Of a stretch of DNA of 64,000 nucleotides, positions 8,373 through 17,169 are shown piece by piece; position 1 is the first letter of the stretch, and every line of letters begins with the position of its first letter. The stretch is from Streptomyces griseoaurantiacus (GTDB taxonomy: Bacteria > Actinomycetota > Actinomycetes > Streptomycetales > Streptomycetaceae): positions 62,001 through 126,000 of the forward strand of contig BNBP01000007.1 in assembly GCA_014656015.1 (NCBI GenBank), written 5' to 3'. A program made the translations under genes and the position numbers. The notes below the pieces were generated by a model. The model searched no databases. It was not told the DNA's origin and saw nothing but the letters and a program-made list of their open reading frames with translations.

Positions 8373-9533
8373 TCAGCTCGGCAGGCCCAACTCCCGTGCG
8401 ATCAGCATGCGCTGGACCTCGCTCGTGCCCTCGCCGATCTCCAGGATCTTGGCGTCGCGCCACATCCGCGCCACCGGATACTCGTTCATGAAGCCGTAGC
8501 CGCCGTGGATCTGGGTGGCCTCGCGGGCGTTGTCGACCGCGATCGTGGAGGAGTACAGCTTCGCCAGGGCGGCCTCCTTCTTGAAGGGGTCGCCGGAGAC
8601 CAGCCGGGAGGCCGCGTCGCGCCAGGCGAGGCGGGAGGTGTGCGCCTTGGTCTCCATGTCGGCGATCTTGAACTGGATTGCCTGGTACTCGCCGATGTGC
8701 CGGCCGAAGGCCTTGCGCTCCTTGGCGTACTTCACCGACTCGTCCACACAGCCCTGTGCGAGACCGGTGGCCAGCGCGGCGATCGCGATACGGCCCTCGT
8801 CCAGGATGCGCAGGAACTGGGCGTAGCCCCGGCCCCGTTCGCCCAGCAGGTTCGCCGCCGGGACGCGGACGTCGGCGAAGGACAGCTCCCGGGTGTCCGA
8901 GGCGTTCCAGCCGACCTTCGAGTAGGGCGCCGCGACCGTGAAGCCCGGGGTGCCGGAGGGGACGATGATCGAGGAGATGACCGGCCTGCCGTCCGGCTTG
9001 CGGTCCGTCACCGCCGTGACCGTGACCAGGCCGGTGATGTCCGTGCCCGAGTTGGTGATGAAGCACTTGGTGCCGTTGATCACCCACTCGTTCGTCTTCT
9101 CGTCCAGGCGGGCCGTGGTGCGCGTCGCGCCCGCGTCCGAGCCGCCCTCGGGTTCGGTGAGGCCGAACGCGCCCAGGATCTCGCCGGCGCAGAGCCGGGG
9201 GAGCCACTCGCGCTTCTGCTCCTCGGTGCCGAACAGATGGAGCGGCATCGCGCCGAGCGAGACCCCGGCCTCCAGCGTGATGGCGACGGAGGAGTCGACC
9301 CGGGCCAGCTCCTCCAGGGCGATGCCGAGCGCGAAGTAGTCGCCGCCCATGCCGCCGTACTCCTCGGGGAACGGCAGCCCGAACAGGCCCATCCGGCCCA
9401 TCTCGCGGACGATCTCGTAGGGGAACTCGTGCCGCTCGTAGAAGTCGCCGATCTTGGGGGCGACGACGTCGTGGGCGAACTCCTCGACCGTGCGGCGGAG
9501 TTCCTCCAGCTCGGGGGAGAGCTTGTGGTCCAT
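8373..9533 (-). CDS. acdH: Acyl-CoA dehydrogenase of branched-chain amino-acid catabolism
   Basis: FAD-dependent alpha,beta-dehydrogenation of an acyl-CoA, probably from leucine, valine or isoleucine. The 386-residue protein shows the ACAD signatures AFGLTEPEGGSDAGATRT (about 130-147), QAIQFKIADM and QIHGGYGFMNEYPVARMWRDAKILEIGEGTSE spread over residues 330-375. A Glu stands before GTSE, the catalytic position of short-chain and isobutyryl-CoA types; classical isovaleryl-CoA dehydrogenases lack it there. It is the last gene of a four-gene minus-strand operon with HMG-CoA lyase four bases upstream, which points to leucine breakdown. The S. coelicolor equivalent, as I recall, is acdH. Substrate preference remains open. 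Confidence 0.9.
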   Translation of the reverse strand: MDHKLSPELEELRRTVEEFAHDVVAPKIGDFYERHEFPYEIVREMGRMGLFGLPFPEEYGGMGGDYFALGIALEELARVDSSVAITLEAGVSLGAMPLHLFGTEEQKREWLPRLCAGEILGAFGLTEPEGGSDAGATRTTARLDEKTNEWVINGTKCFITNSGTDITGLVTVTAVTDRKPDGRPVISSIIVPSGTPGFTVAAPYSKVGWNASDTRELSFADVRVPAANLLGERGRGYAQFLRILDEGRIAIAALATGLAQGCVDESVKYAKERKAFGRHIGEYQAIQFKIADMETKAHTSRLAWRDAASRLVSGDPFKKEAALAKLYSSTIAVDNAREATQIHGGYGFMNEYPVARMWRDAKILEIGEGTSEVQRMLIARELGLPS

Positions 9534-9537
9534 GGGG

Positions 9538-10527
9538 TCACTGCTCCTTGTGGGAGGTCGGGGAGGACCGGTTGGTCCGGGCGGGTTCGTCGGGCCGGGG
9601 GGTGAGGGCCCTGACGGTGCGGGACGGGCTGGGCCGGCCCAGGTGCGCGGCCATCCACACGCTCGTGGCGACGAGAGCGTCGAGGTCGACCCCGGTCTCG
9701 ATGCCGAGGCCCCGGAGCATCCACACCAGGTCCTCCGTGGCGAGGTTGCCGGTGGCGGACTTGGCGAACGGGCAGCCGCCGAGGCCGCCCGCGGAGGCGT
9801 CCACGGTGGTGACGCCGTGCCGGAGGGCGGCCAGGGTGTTGGCGAGCGCCTGGCCGTAGGTGTCGTGGAAGTGGACGCCGAGCGTCTCGGTGGGCACGCC
9901 CGCCTCGTTCAGCGCGGTGAGCAGGGCGGTGACATGGCCGGGGGTGGCCACGCCGATCGTGTCGCCGAGGCTCAGCTCCTGGCAGCCCATGTCCAGCAGG
10001 GCGCGGCAGACGCGGACCACCTGCTCCACCGGCACGGGACCCTCCCAGGGGTCGCCGAAGCACATCGAGAGGTAGCCGCGGACGTGCCCGCCCTCCGCCC
10101 TGGCCCGGGAGACCACCGGGTCGAACATGGCCAGCGCCTCGTCCACCGTGCGGTTGAGGTTGGCCTTGGCGAAGGACTCCGTGGCGCTGGCGAACACGGC
10201 GACCCGGGTGGCCCCGAGCGCGAGCGCCCGCTCGAGGCCGCGGGCATTGGGCACGAGCACCGGCAGGTCCACCGGCAGTTCGCGCACCAGCGGGAACAGT
10301 TCCTCGGCGTCGGCGAGTTGGGGCACCCACTTCGGGTGCACGAAGCTCGTCGCCTCGATCGTGGTCAGACCCGCGCCGGCCAGGCGCCGGACGAAATCGG
10401 CCTTCACCGCCGTCGGCACCGTCGCCGACTCGTTCTGCAGGCCGTCGCGGGCGCCGACCTCGTGGATGCGGACCCGGGCCGGCAGGTCCGGCGCCGGCAC
10501 GGTCATGGGAAGTCCCGGCACGGTCAT
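9538..10527 (-). CDS. Hydroxymethylglutaryl-CoA lyase
   Basis: Cleaves HMG-CoA to acetoacetate and acetyl-CoA, the last step of leucine degradation. The 329-residue TIM-barrel protein of the DRE-TIM family shows [11 protein letters not shown] near residue 25 (metal and substrate binding), [12 protein letters not shown] with the metal-ligand histidines near 225, and [14 protein letters not shown], which carries the catalytic Cys. The N-terminus repeats itself ([16 protein letters not shown]), so two ATG starts seven codons apart are possible; the first overlaps the upstream carboxylase stop as ATGA. The C-terminus after about residue 300 is Pro/Ser/Arg-rich and probably disordered. Confidence 0.94.
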   Translation of the reverse strand: MTVPGLPMTVPAPDLPARVRIHEVGARDGLQNESATVPTAVKADFVRRLAGAGLTTIEATSFVHPKWVPQLADAEELFPLVRELPVDLPVLVPNARGLERALALGATRVAVFASATESFAKANLNRTVDEALAMFDPVVSRARAEGGHVRGYLSMCFGDPWEGPVPVEQVVRVCRALLDMGCQELSLGDTIGVATPGHVTALLTALNEAGVPTETLGVHFHDTYGQALANTLAALRHGVTTVDASAGGLGGCPFAKSATGNLATEDLVWMLRGLGIETGVDLDALVATSVWMAAHLGRPSPSRTVRALTPRPDEPARTNRSSPTSHKEQ

Positions 10528-12479
10528 TCCCCGCCCTCCTCTTCTGTCCCGTCCAGTGGTGCGAGTACGACGAGCACCTGGTCCATCGCGACCGCCGTGC
10601 CCGGGGTGACGTCCAGCTCGGCGACCGTGCCGGCGTGCGGGGCGGAGATGACGTGCTCCATCTTCATCGCCTCCACCACCAGCAGGCTCTGCCCGGCCGC
10701 CACCTCCTCGCCGAGGGCCACCTTCACCACCGTGACCGTGCCGGGCATGGGCGCGGTCAGGGCGTCCGCCCCGGCGTGCGCGGCGCGGGTGAGGGAGGCG
10801 GCGACCGGGTCGTGGTCCCGCACCTGCCAGGCGTCACCGTCCCGGCCGAGCCAGTCGCCCGCGTGGTGGAAGGCGTGCGTCACGCCGTCCAGCGTGACCG
10901 TCACGCGGCCGGGGGTGACGTGGTGCGTGCCGCGCGGGGTGTGCCGGACCGGTTCGGAGCCCGCCACGCGCAGGTCGAAGGAGACCGGGGCGGGCCGGCC
11001 GCCCATGCGCCAGCCGCTCGGCACCGAGAACGGGTCGGTCCAGCCCTCCGTCCGGGGCGCGAGCGCGTCCAGGCGGACGGCCGCGGCGGCCTCGTACACC
11101 TCCTCCGGGACCCCGTCCGGCACGAGGCCCTCGGCCTCCCGCTCCACCAGGCCCGTGTCCAACTCGCCCGCCACCACGGCGGGGTGGGCCAGCAGCCGGC
11201 GCAGGAAGCCCGCGTTGGTCGGCACGCCCAGCGTCACCGTGTCCGCCAGGGCCGCCCGCAGCCTGCGCAGCGCCGTCGCCCGGTCGGGGCCGTACGCGAT
11301 CACCTTGGACAGCATCGGGTCGTACAGGCTGCCGACCTCCGCGCCCTCGCTGAGCCCCGAGTCGGTGCGCACCCCCTCGCCCTCCGGCTCGCGCAGCGTC
11401 AGCACCCGGCCGCCGGAGGGCAGGAACCCGCGCGTCGGGTCCTCGGCGCAGAGCCGCGCCTCCACCGCGTGGCCGGTGAGCCGGACGTCCTCCTGGGCGT
11501 ACGGCAGTGCCTCGCCGGAGGCGACCCGCAGCTGCCACTCGACGAGGTCGAGGCCCGTGACGAACTCGGTCACCGGGTGCTCCACCTGGAGGCGGGTGTT
11601 CATCTCCATGAAGTAGTACGCGGACGGGTCGCGGCCGGGGACGATGAACTCGACCGTGCCCGCGCCCGTGTAGCCGCAGGAGCGGGCCGCCTGGACCGCC
11701 GCCTCGCCCATCGCCGCCCGCGTGGCCTCGTCGAGCAGGACGCTGGGCGCCTCCTCGACGATCTTCTGGTGGCGGCGCTGGAGGGAGCACTCTCGCTCGC
11801 CCAGGTGCACCACGTTGCCGTGCGCGTCGGCCAGGACCTGGATCTCGATGTGCCGGGGGCGGTCGATCCAGCGTTCGACCAGCAGGGTGTCGTCGCCGAA
11901 GGAGGCGCGGGCCTCACGGCGGGCCGCGGCGATCTCCTCCGCGAGCGTCGTCGTGTCCCGCACCAGCCGCATGCCCTTGCCGCCGCCGCCCGCGCTCGGC
12001 TTGAGCAGCACCGGTGCGCCGATCTCCCGGGCGGCCGCCGCCAGCTCCTCGTCGGTGAGCCCGGAGCCGCTGGAGCCGGGCACCACCGGCACCCCGGCCG
12101 CCCGCACCGTCTCCTTCGCGCGGATCTTGTCGCCCATCAGGGCGATCGCCTCGGCGGGCGGGCCGATGAAGACCAGCCCCGCCTCGGCGCAGGCACGCGC
12201 GAAGGCGGCGTTCTCCGCGAGGAAGCCGTACCCCGGATGCACCGCCTGGGCGCCCGTGCGGGCGGCGGCCTCCAGGAGCCGCTCCACCGACAGATAGCTC
12301 TCGGCCGCCGGCGCCGGGCCCAGCCGGACCGCGGTGTCGGCCTCGCGGACGTGCCGGGCGTCGGCGTCGGCCTCGGAGAAGACGGCCACCGAGCGCACGC
12401 CCAGCGCCCGCAGGGTGCGGATCACGCGGACGGCGATCTCACCCCGGTTGGCCACCAGCACCGTGTCGAACATGGTCAT
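10524..12479 (-). CDS. Biotin-dependent acyl-CoA carboxylase alpha subunit (methylcrotonyl-CoA type)
   Basis: Biotin carboxylase plus biotin carrier protein for the beta subunit encoded just upstream. The 651-residue protein has an N-terminal biotin carboxylase domain: [40 protein letters not shown] for [23 protein letters not shown] middle region links to a C-terminal biotinyl domain with [10 protein letters not shown], whose central Lys is biotinylated, about 35 residues from the end. The start is ATG 12479, eight bases after the beta-subunit stop, with GAGGGGGAG upstream; ATG 12473 is a second option. Its stop overlaps the HMG-CoA lyase start. The neighbourhood (HMG-CoA lyase, ACAD) favours 3-methylcrotonyl-CoA over acetyl- or propionyl-CoA. 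Confidence 0.93.
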   Translation of the reverse strand: MTMFDTVLVANRGEIAVRVIRTLRALGVRSVAVFSEADADARHVREADTAVRLGPAPAAESYLSVERLLEAAARTGAQAVHPGYGFLAENAAFARACAEAGLVFIGPPAEAIALMGDKIRAKETVRAAGVPVVPGSSGSGLTDEELAAAAREIGAPVLLKPSAGGGGKGMRLVRDTTTLAEEIAAARREARASFGDDTLLVERWIDRPRHIEIQVLADAHGNVVHLGERECSLQRRHQKIVEEAPSVLLDEATRAAMGEAAVQAARSCGYTGAGTVEFIVPGRDPSAYYFMEMNTRLQVEHPVTEFVTGLDLVEWQLRVASGEALPYAQEDVRLTGHAVEARLCAEDPTRGFLPSGGRVLTLREPEGEGVRTDSGLSEGAEVGSLYDPMLSKVIAYGPDRATALRRLRAALADTVTLGVPTNAGFLRRLLAHPAVVAGELDTGLVEREAEGLVPDGVPEEVYEAAAAVRLDALAPRTEGWTDPFSVPSGWRMGGRPAPVSFDLRVAGSEPVRHTPRGTHHVTPGRVTVTLDGVTHAFHHAGDWLGRDGDAWQVRDHDPVAASLTRAAHAGADALTAPMPGTVTVVKVALGEEVAAGQSLLVVEAMKMEHVISAPHAGTVAELDVTPGTAVAMDQVLVVLAPLDGTEEEGGE

Positions 12480-12487
12480 GCTCCCCC

Positions 12488-14110
12488 TCACATCCGGAAG
12501 ACGCCGAAGCCGCCGGCCGCGGAGGGCAGCGGGGCGTGGGCGCACGCGGTCAGGGCCAGGCCGAGCACCTGGCGGGTCTCCAGGGGGTCGATCACGCCGT
12601 CGTCCCACAGGCGGGCCGTGGCGTAGTAGGCGTTGCCCTGCTGCTCGTACTGGGCGCGGATCGGGGCCTTGAAGGACTCCTCGTCCTCGGCCGGCCACTC
12701 CTCGCCGCGCCCCTCCAACTGGTCGCGCTTGACCGTGGCGAGGACGGAGGCGGCCTGCTCACCGCCCATCACCGAGATCTTGGCGCCCGGCCACATCCAC
12801 AGGAAGCGCGGCGAGTACGCCCTGCCGCACATCGAGTAGTTCCCCGCGCCGTACGAGCCGCCGATCACGACCGTGAGCTTGGGGACGCGGGTGCAGGCGA
12901 CCGCCGTGACCATCTTGGCGCCGTGCTTGGCGATGCCGCCCGCCTCGTAGTCCTTGCCGACCATGAACCCGGAGATGTTCTGCAGGAACACCAGGGGGAT
13001 GCCGCGCTGGTCGCACAGCTCGATGAAGTGCGCGCCCTTCTGGGCGGACTCGGAGAACAGGATGCCGTTGTTGGCGACGATGCCGACCGGGTGGCCGTGG
13101 ATCCGGGCGAAGCCGGTGACCAGGGTCTGGCCGTACTCCGCCTTGAACTCCGCGAACCGCGAGCCGTCCACCACCCGGGCGATGACCTCCCGCACGTCGT
13201 ACGGGGTGCGCGGGTCGACCGGCACCGCCCCGTACAGCCCGTAGGGGTCCACCTTCGGTTCGACGGGCGCGGTGACCTCCCACGGCAGCTCCCGGCGCGG
13301 CGGGAGCGTCGACACGATGTTCCGGACGATGCGCAGCGCGTGCGCGTCGTCCTCCGCGAGGTGGTCGGTGACGCCGGAGGTGCGCGAGTGGACCTCGCCG
13401 CCGCCCAGCTCCTCGGCGGTGACGACCTCGCCGGTGGCCGCCTTCACCAGCGGCGGGCCGCCCAGGAAGATCGTCCCCTGGTTGCGGACGATCACCGCCT
13501 CGTCGCTCATCGCCGGGACGTACGCCCCGCCCGCCGTGCAGGAACCGAGCACCGCCGCGATCTGGGGGATGCCGGCGCCGGACATGCGGGCCTGGTTGTA
13601 GAAGATCCGCCCGAAGTGCTCGCGGTCGGGGAAGACCTCGTCCTGCATCGGCAGGAAGGCACCGCCGGAATCCACCAGGTAGACGCACGGCAGGTGGTTC
13701 TCCAGCGCGACCTCCTGGGCGCGCAGGTGCTTCTTCACCGTCATCGGGTAGTACGTGCCGCCCTTGACCGTGGCGTCGTTCGCCACGATCACGCACGCGC
13801 GCCCGCTGACCCTGCCGATCCCGGCGATCACCCCCGCCGCCGGTGCCTGCCCCTCGTACATCCCCTCGGCGGCCAGTGGGGCCAGCTCCAGGAAGGGCGA
13901 GCCGGGGTCGAGCAGGGTGTCCACCCTGTCCCTCGGCAGCAGCTTGCCGCGCGCGGTGTGCCGGGCGCGGGCCCGCTCGCCGCCGCCCGCGCGGGCCGCG
14001 GCGAGCCTGCCGCGCAGCTCCTCGACGAGCGCGCGGTGCCCCGACTCGTTGGCCCGCCAGGCCGCCGACGCGGGATCCGCCGCGCTGGTCAGCTCCGGTG
14101 CCTCTTGCAT
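12488..14110 (-). CDS. Acyl-CoA carboxylase carboxyltransferase (methylcrotonyl-CoA carboxylase beta type)
   Basis: Transfers the carboxyl group from biotin to the acyl-CoA. The 540-residue protein shows the crotonase-like carboxyltransferase halves: [60 protein letters not shown], then [21 protein letters not shown] and [11 protein letters not shown]. The [12 protein letters not shown] and [16 protein letters not shown] wording is characteristic of methylcrotonyl-CoA rather than propionyl-CoA carboxylases. It is the first gene of the four-gene operon. Upstream, a short intergenic region shared with a divergent TetR gene holds two matching palindromes. Confidence 0.94.
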   Translation of the reverse strand: MQEAPELTSAADPASAAWRANESGHRALVEELRGRLAAARAGGGERARARHTARGKLLPRDRVDTLLDPGSPFLELAPLAAEGMYEGQAPAAGVIAGIGRVSGRACVIVANDATVKGGTYYPMTVKKHLRAQEVALENHLPCVYLVDSGGAFLPMQDEVFPDREHFGRIFYNQARMSGAGIPQIAAVLGSCTAGGAYVPAMSDEAVIVRNQGTIFLGGPPLVKAATGEVVTAEELGGGEVHSRTSGVTDHLAEDDAHALRIVRNIVSTLPPRRELPWEVTAPVEPKVDPYGLYGAVPVDPRTPYDVREVIARVVDGSRFAEFKAEYGQTLVTGFARIHGHPVGIVANNGILFSESAQKGAHFIELCDQRGIPLVFLQNISGFMVGKDYEAGGIAKHGAKMVTAVACTRVPKLTVVIGGSYGAGNYSMCGRAYSPRFLWMWPGAKISVMGGEQAASVLATVKRDQLEGRGEEWPAEDEESFKAPIRAQYEQQGNAYYATARLWDDGVIDPLETRQVLGLALTACAHAPLPSAAGGFGVFRM

Positions 14111-14128
14111 CCTGCGGTCCCCTCACGT

Positions 14129-14173
14129 GTTAATGAGCGTTAACGCACGGGTCTCAGGTTAACGAGCGCTAAC
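14129..14173. promoter_or_regulatory. Pair of TetR-type operators between the carboxylase operon and its regulator
   Basis: Two copies of a 16-bp quasi-palindrome, GTTAATGAGCGTTAAC (14129-14144) and GTTAACGAGCGCTAAC (14158-14173), differ at two positions and are 29 bp apart centre to centre. Both lie between the divergent start codons at 14110 and 14196. The likely ligand is the adjacent TetR protein, regulating itself and the catabolic operon. Confidence 0.82.
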
Positions 14174-14195
14174 GTCAATGTCTAGAATCGATCGC

Positions 14196-14795
14196 ATGGC
14201 CACGAGAACCGACGCGCCCACCCGCCGCGAGCAGATCCTCAAGGAGGCCGCCCGCCTCTTCGCCGAACGCGGGTTCCACGGCGTGGGCGTCGACGAGATA
14301 GGCGCCGCGGTCGGCATCAGCGGACCCGGGCTCTACCGGCACTTCGCCGGCAAGGACGCGATGCTGGCGGAGCTGCTGGTCGGGATCAGCGGGCAGCTCC
14401 TGACCGGCGGCCGGCGGCGGGCCGCCGAGGCGGCCGGCGACCCCGAGGCGGTCCTGGACTCGCTCATCGAGGGCCACATCGACTTCGCGCTCGACGACCG
14501 TCCGCTCATCACCCTGCACGACCGCGAGCTGGACCGCCTGCGGGACAGCGACCGTAAGCTCGTGCGGCAGCTCCAGCGGCAGTACGTCGAGCTGTGGGTG
14601 GAGGTGCTGCGGGAGGTTTATCCCACGCTGCTGGAACCGGCCGCGCGGGCGGCGGTCCACGCGGTGTTCGGGCTGCTCAACAGCACGCCCCACCTCGGCC
14701 GGCGGGGGGCCCTCCCGGGCCGGGCCGCGACCGCGGCGCTCCTGCGCGCGATGGCGCACGGCGCGTTCGCCGCGGCGGCGCCTGCGGCGGGCTGA
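14196..14795 (+). CDS. TetR-family regulator of the leucine/acyl-CoA operon (inferred)
   Basis: A 199-residue TetR repressor. The N-terminal helix-turn-helix is clear: REQILKEAARLFAERGFHGVGVDEIGAAVGISGPGLYRHFAGKDAMLAELL in residues 10-60. The C-terminal ligand-binding domain is helical and diverged. ATG 14196 gives MATRTDAPTRREQ; an upstream in-frame ATG at 14178 would add six residues and would overlap the second operator flank, so I prefer 14196. Neither start has a strong ribosome-binding site, so a leaderless or short-leader transcript is possible. It is divergent from the acyl-CoA operon with two matching operators between them. An acyl-CoA intermediate is the natural guess for the ligand. 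Confidence 0.9.
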   Translation: MATRTDAPTRREQILKEAARLFAERGFHGVGVDEIGAAVGISGPGLYRHFAGKDAMLAELLVGISGQLLTGGRRRAAEAAGDPEAVLDSLIEGHIDFALDDRPLITLHDRELDRLRDSDRKLVRQLQRQYVELWVEVLREVYPTLLEPAARAAVHAVFGLLNSTPHLGRRGALPGRAATAALLRAMAHGAFAAAAPAAG

Positions 14796-14829
14796 ACGGT
14801 GGCGGCGGGGTGCGGTGCGGCTCGTGGGC

Positions 14830-15060
14830 GCGGGTGCGTCGTGGCCGGTCGCGCAGTTCCCCGCGCCCCTGGGGAGGTTGCGCTCGGGGTGGCGTTGCTT
14901 GTGGCGGGTCGGTTGCGTCGGCGGGTTCGGTGTGTCTGGCGGGTGCGGGTGCGTTGTGGCCGGTCGCGCGGTTCCCCGCGCCCCTGGGTGGGTGACCTTG
15001 GCGGTGGCGTTGACTGTGCCGGTCGCGTGGTTTTTCAGGGGCGCGGGGAACTGCGCGAGA
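14830..15060. repeat. Intergenic repeat array (GTCGCGCAGTTCCCCGCGCC family)
   Basis: Direct copies at 14848-14870 and 14963-14985 (GTCGCGCAGTTCCCCGCG and GTCGCGCGGTTCCCCGCG) are embedded in longer similar units about 115 bp apart. An inverted copy, AGGGGCGCGGGGAACTGCGC, starts at 15037. The inverted copy can pair with either direct copy into a long hairpin. The same 20-mer is a familiar REP-like spacer element in Streptomyces, to my knowledge. Confidence 0.8.
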
Positions 15061-15189
15061 CGGGGCGGAGCCCCGTGCCGGGGTGCGAGGGGCGGGGTCC
15101 CTCGGGGACGGGAAGGGTAGGGGCGGCGGGGGCGAGGGAAGTCCCGCGGCAGCCGGGGACGGCGAAGTACCCCCACCCACCGAGCCGCC

Positions 15190-15273
15190 CGCAGGGCCCT
15201 CGGGCCGGTCGCCCGCCCCCGGGCGAACCCGCCGCAGGGCCCTCGGGCCGGTCGCTCGCCCCCGGGTGAACCC
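15190..15273 (+). repeat. 41-bp direct repeat upstream of the phosphatase gene
   Basis: Positions 15190-15230 and 15233-15273 are the same 41-bp sequence (beginning CGCAGGGCCCTCGGGCCGGT) with two C/T differences, separated by two bases. It lies 46-129 bp before the next gene. Confidence 0.85.
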
Positions 15274-15318
15274 CCAGGTCCGGCTTCCCCCGGCGGAGCG
15301 TCCCGGCACAATGGGGGC

Positions 15319-16110
15319 ATGCCGATACCCGGGACGCCCCCCAGCCGCGCCGACCTCGTCACCCACCTCGTCCGCACCCGCATCGCGGGCGACGTCGCCA
15401 CCCCCCGCGAGAACAACCTCTCCCACTACCGCAAGCTGGCCAACGGCGACCGCAACTTCTGGCTCGGCCTGGAGCTCGGCGACCGCTGGACCGACGAGCA
15501 GGACGTCCTCGCGGTCATGGCGGAACGCGTCGGCGTCAACGACGACCCCGAGTACCGCTACGGCCAGGACACCATCGACCCCGAGCTGACCGTCGACGCC
15601 CTGGACCGCATGGCCGCCCGGCTGCGCAAGGCCGCCGACGGCCGTCAGCGCGTCCTGTTCGCCACCGGCCACCCCGGCGGCCTCCTGGACGTGCACCGCG
15701 CGACCGCCGCCGCCCTGCGGGCCGCCGGCTGCGACATCGTCGTGATCCCCGAGGGCCTGCAGACGGACGAGGGCTACGTCTGGCAGCTCGCCGACGTCGC
15801 CGTCCTCGAGCACGGCGCGAGCCTGTGGCACACCCACTCGGGCGACCCCATGCGGGCGATCCTCCAGGGCCTCGAGCGCGACGGCGATCCGGCGCCGGAC
15901 CTGGTCGTCGCCGACCACGGCTGGGCCGGCCGCGCCGCCCAGGACGGGGTCGACGCCGTCGGGTACGCCGACTGCAACGACCCGGCCCTCTTCCTCGCCG
16001 AGTCCGAGGGCACCCTCCAGGTCGCCGTCCCCCTCGACGACCATGTCAAGAGCCCCCGCCACTACGACCCGATGACGGCCTACCTCCTGGGCCAGGCGGG
16101 GCTGCTCTGA
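15319..16110 (+). CDS. Conserved putative phosphatase
   Basis: A 263-residue cytoplasmic protein. The wording RIAGDVATPRENNLSHYRKLANGDRNFWLGLELGDRW is strongly conserved in Streptomyces and, as far as I recall, is annotated as a phosphatase; I cannot name a characterised member. Visible features are VLFATGHPGG followed by a DVHRATAAAL helix, DIVVIPEG, a HTHSGDPM motif and VVADHGWAGRAAQDGVDAVGYADCNDP. The two His in HTHS and Asp/His in ADHGW are plausible metal or phosphate contacts. There is no signal peptide. The ATG at 15319 begins the conserved region almost at once. Function is low certainty; the reading frame is secure. Confidence 0.75.
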   Translation: MPIPGTPPSRADLVTHLVRTRIAGDVATPRENNLSHYRKLANGDRNFWLGLELGDRWTDEQDVLAVMAERVGVNDDPEYRYGQDTIDPELTVDALDRMAARLRKAADGRQRVLFATGHPGGLLDVHRATAAALRAAGCDIVVIPEGLQTDEGYVWQLADVAVLEHGASLWHTHSGDPMRAILQGLERDGDPAPDLVVADHGWAGRAAQDGVDAVGYADCNDPALFLAESEGTLQVAVPLDDHVKSPRHYDPMTAYLLGQAGLL

Positions 16111-16165
16111 CCGGCGGCGACGGCGCGGGGGAGGGCGCAGGCGAGGGGTGGGCGGCCCGGGGGCC

Positions 16166-17164
16166 TCACGGCCAGGGGTTCAGTCCCTCGGCCCGCCGCT
16201 GCGCGAACCCCGGCGTCGGGTCCAGGTAGACCCGGCGCACCGAGGGGAACCGTTCCCGCAGCCGCCGCTCCGCCTCCTCGCACGCCCATTCGATCTGGGC
16301 GGCCGTGGACACGTCCCGGAAGTCGACCTTCGCCGCCACCAGCGCCTCCGTCGGCCCCTGCACCAGCGTCGTCAGCTCCAGCACCGCCTCGATGTGCTCC
16401 CCGGCCACCAGCTCCTCGCGGATGCCCGCGCGCACCGACCGGGGCAGCGGGCGCCCGACGAGCAGCTCGATGTTGGACCGGCCGAGCACCCAGGCGACGT
16501 ACAGCAGCAGCACGCCGATGCACAGGGAGGCGGCGCCGTCCCACACCCCGGAGCCGGTGAGCTGCCCGCCGAGCAGGCCGCCGGCCGCGAGCAGCAGGCC
16601 GACCAGGGCCGCCGAGTCCTCCATGACGACCGCCTTGACGGCGGTGTCGCTGGTGCGCCGCAGATAGCGCCCGAAGGGCACCTTCAGCCGGGCCGCCTCC
16701 CCGCGTGCCTGGCGCACCGCCGTGCGCAGAGAGAAGCCCTCCAGGAGGAAGGCGACGGCGAGCACGAGGTAGGAGACGAGCGGGTCGCCCAGTTCCTCGC
16801 CCTCGGCCAGCGTGTGGATGCCGTCGTAGAGGGAGAAGACCGCGCCGCCGACGAACGTGGCGACGGCGGCGAGCAGGGCCCAGACGTAGCGCTCGGGGCC
16901 GTAGCCGAGCGGGTGGTCCTCGTCGGCGGGTTTCGTGCTGCGTTTGAGCGCGGTGAGCAGCAGTACCTCGGTGACGGTGTCGGCCACCGAGTGCGCGGCC
17001 TCCGACAGCATCGCGCTGGAGCCGCTGATCAGTCCCGCGACGGCCTTGGCCACCGCGATCCCGAGATTGGCGAAGGCGGCGACGAGCACCGTGAAGGTGC
17101 TCTCGCCGCCGCCGTCCTCAGGGGTGCCGGTACCCGTGCCCTTGCTCGTGTCCGTGTGCGCCAT
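16166..17164 (-). CDS. Cation diffusion facilitator (ZnT9-like) metal transporter
   Basis: A 332-residue inner-membrane CDF transporter, expected to export Zn2+ or a similar divalent ion. Six membrane helices can be traced in residues 20-215. Helix 2 carries SEAAHSVADTVTE with the HxxxD metal pair; the helix 5 equivalent reads VMEDSAALVGLL, the EDSAA form of the ZnT9-like branch rather than the common HxxxD. A short cytoplasmic domain follows (IEAVLELTTLVQGP, VAAKVDF), ending DPTPGF. The ATG lies five bases after the tesB stop on the same strand, so the two are likely cotranscribed, although I see no functional link. Confidence 0.88.
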   Translation of the reverse strand: MAHTDTSKGTGTGTPEDGGGESTFTVLVAAFANLGIAVAKAVAGLISGSSAMLSEAAHSVADTVTEVLLLTALKRSTKPADEDHPLGYGPERYVWALLAAVATFVGGAVFSLYDGIHTLAEGEELGDPLVSYLVLAVAFLLEGFSLRTAVRQARGEAARLKVPFGRYLRRTSDTAVKAVVMEDSAALVGLLLAAGGLLGGQLTGSGVWDGAASLCIGVLLLYVAWVLGRSNIELLVGRPLPRSVRAGIREELVAGEHIEAVLELTTLVQGPTEALVAAKVDFRDVSTAAQIEWACEEAERRLRERFPSVRRVYLDPTPGFAQRRAEGLNPWP

Positions 17165-17169
17165 GCATG

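Larger units (their letters stand above)
14796..15318. other. Intergenic region of 523 bp with repeats, no gene seen
   Basis: No coding pattern is convincing here. The first half holds copies of the GCGCAGTTCCCCGCGCCCCT element found in many Streptomyces spacers. The second half holds a 41-bp direct repeat. Both are listed separately. The phosphatase promoter must lie in the last part, but no clear -10/-35 pair stands out. Confidence 0.7.

Noticed and set aside
9454..12626. Long plus-strand open frames opposite the acyl-CoA operon
   Set aside because: Low-complexity antisense shadows of genes with clear family motifs.
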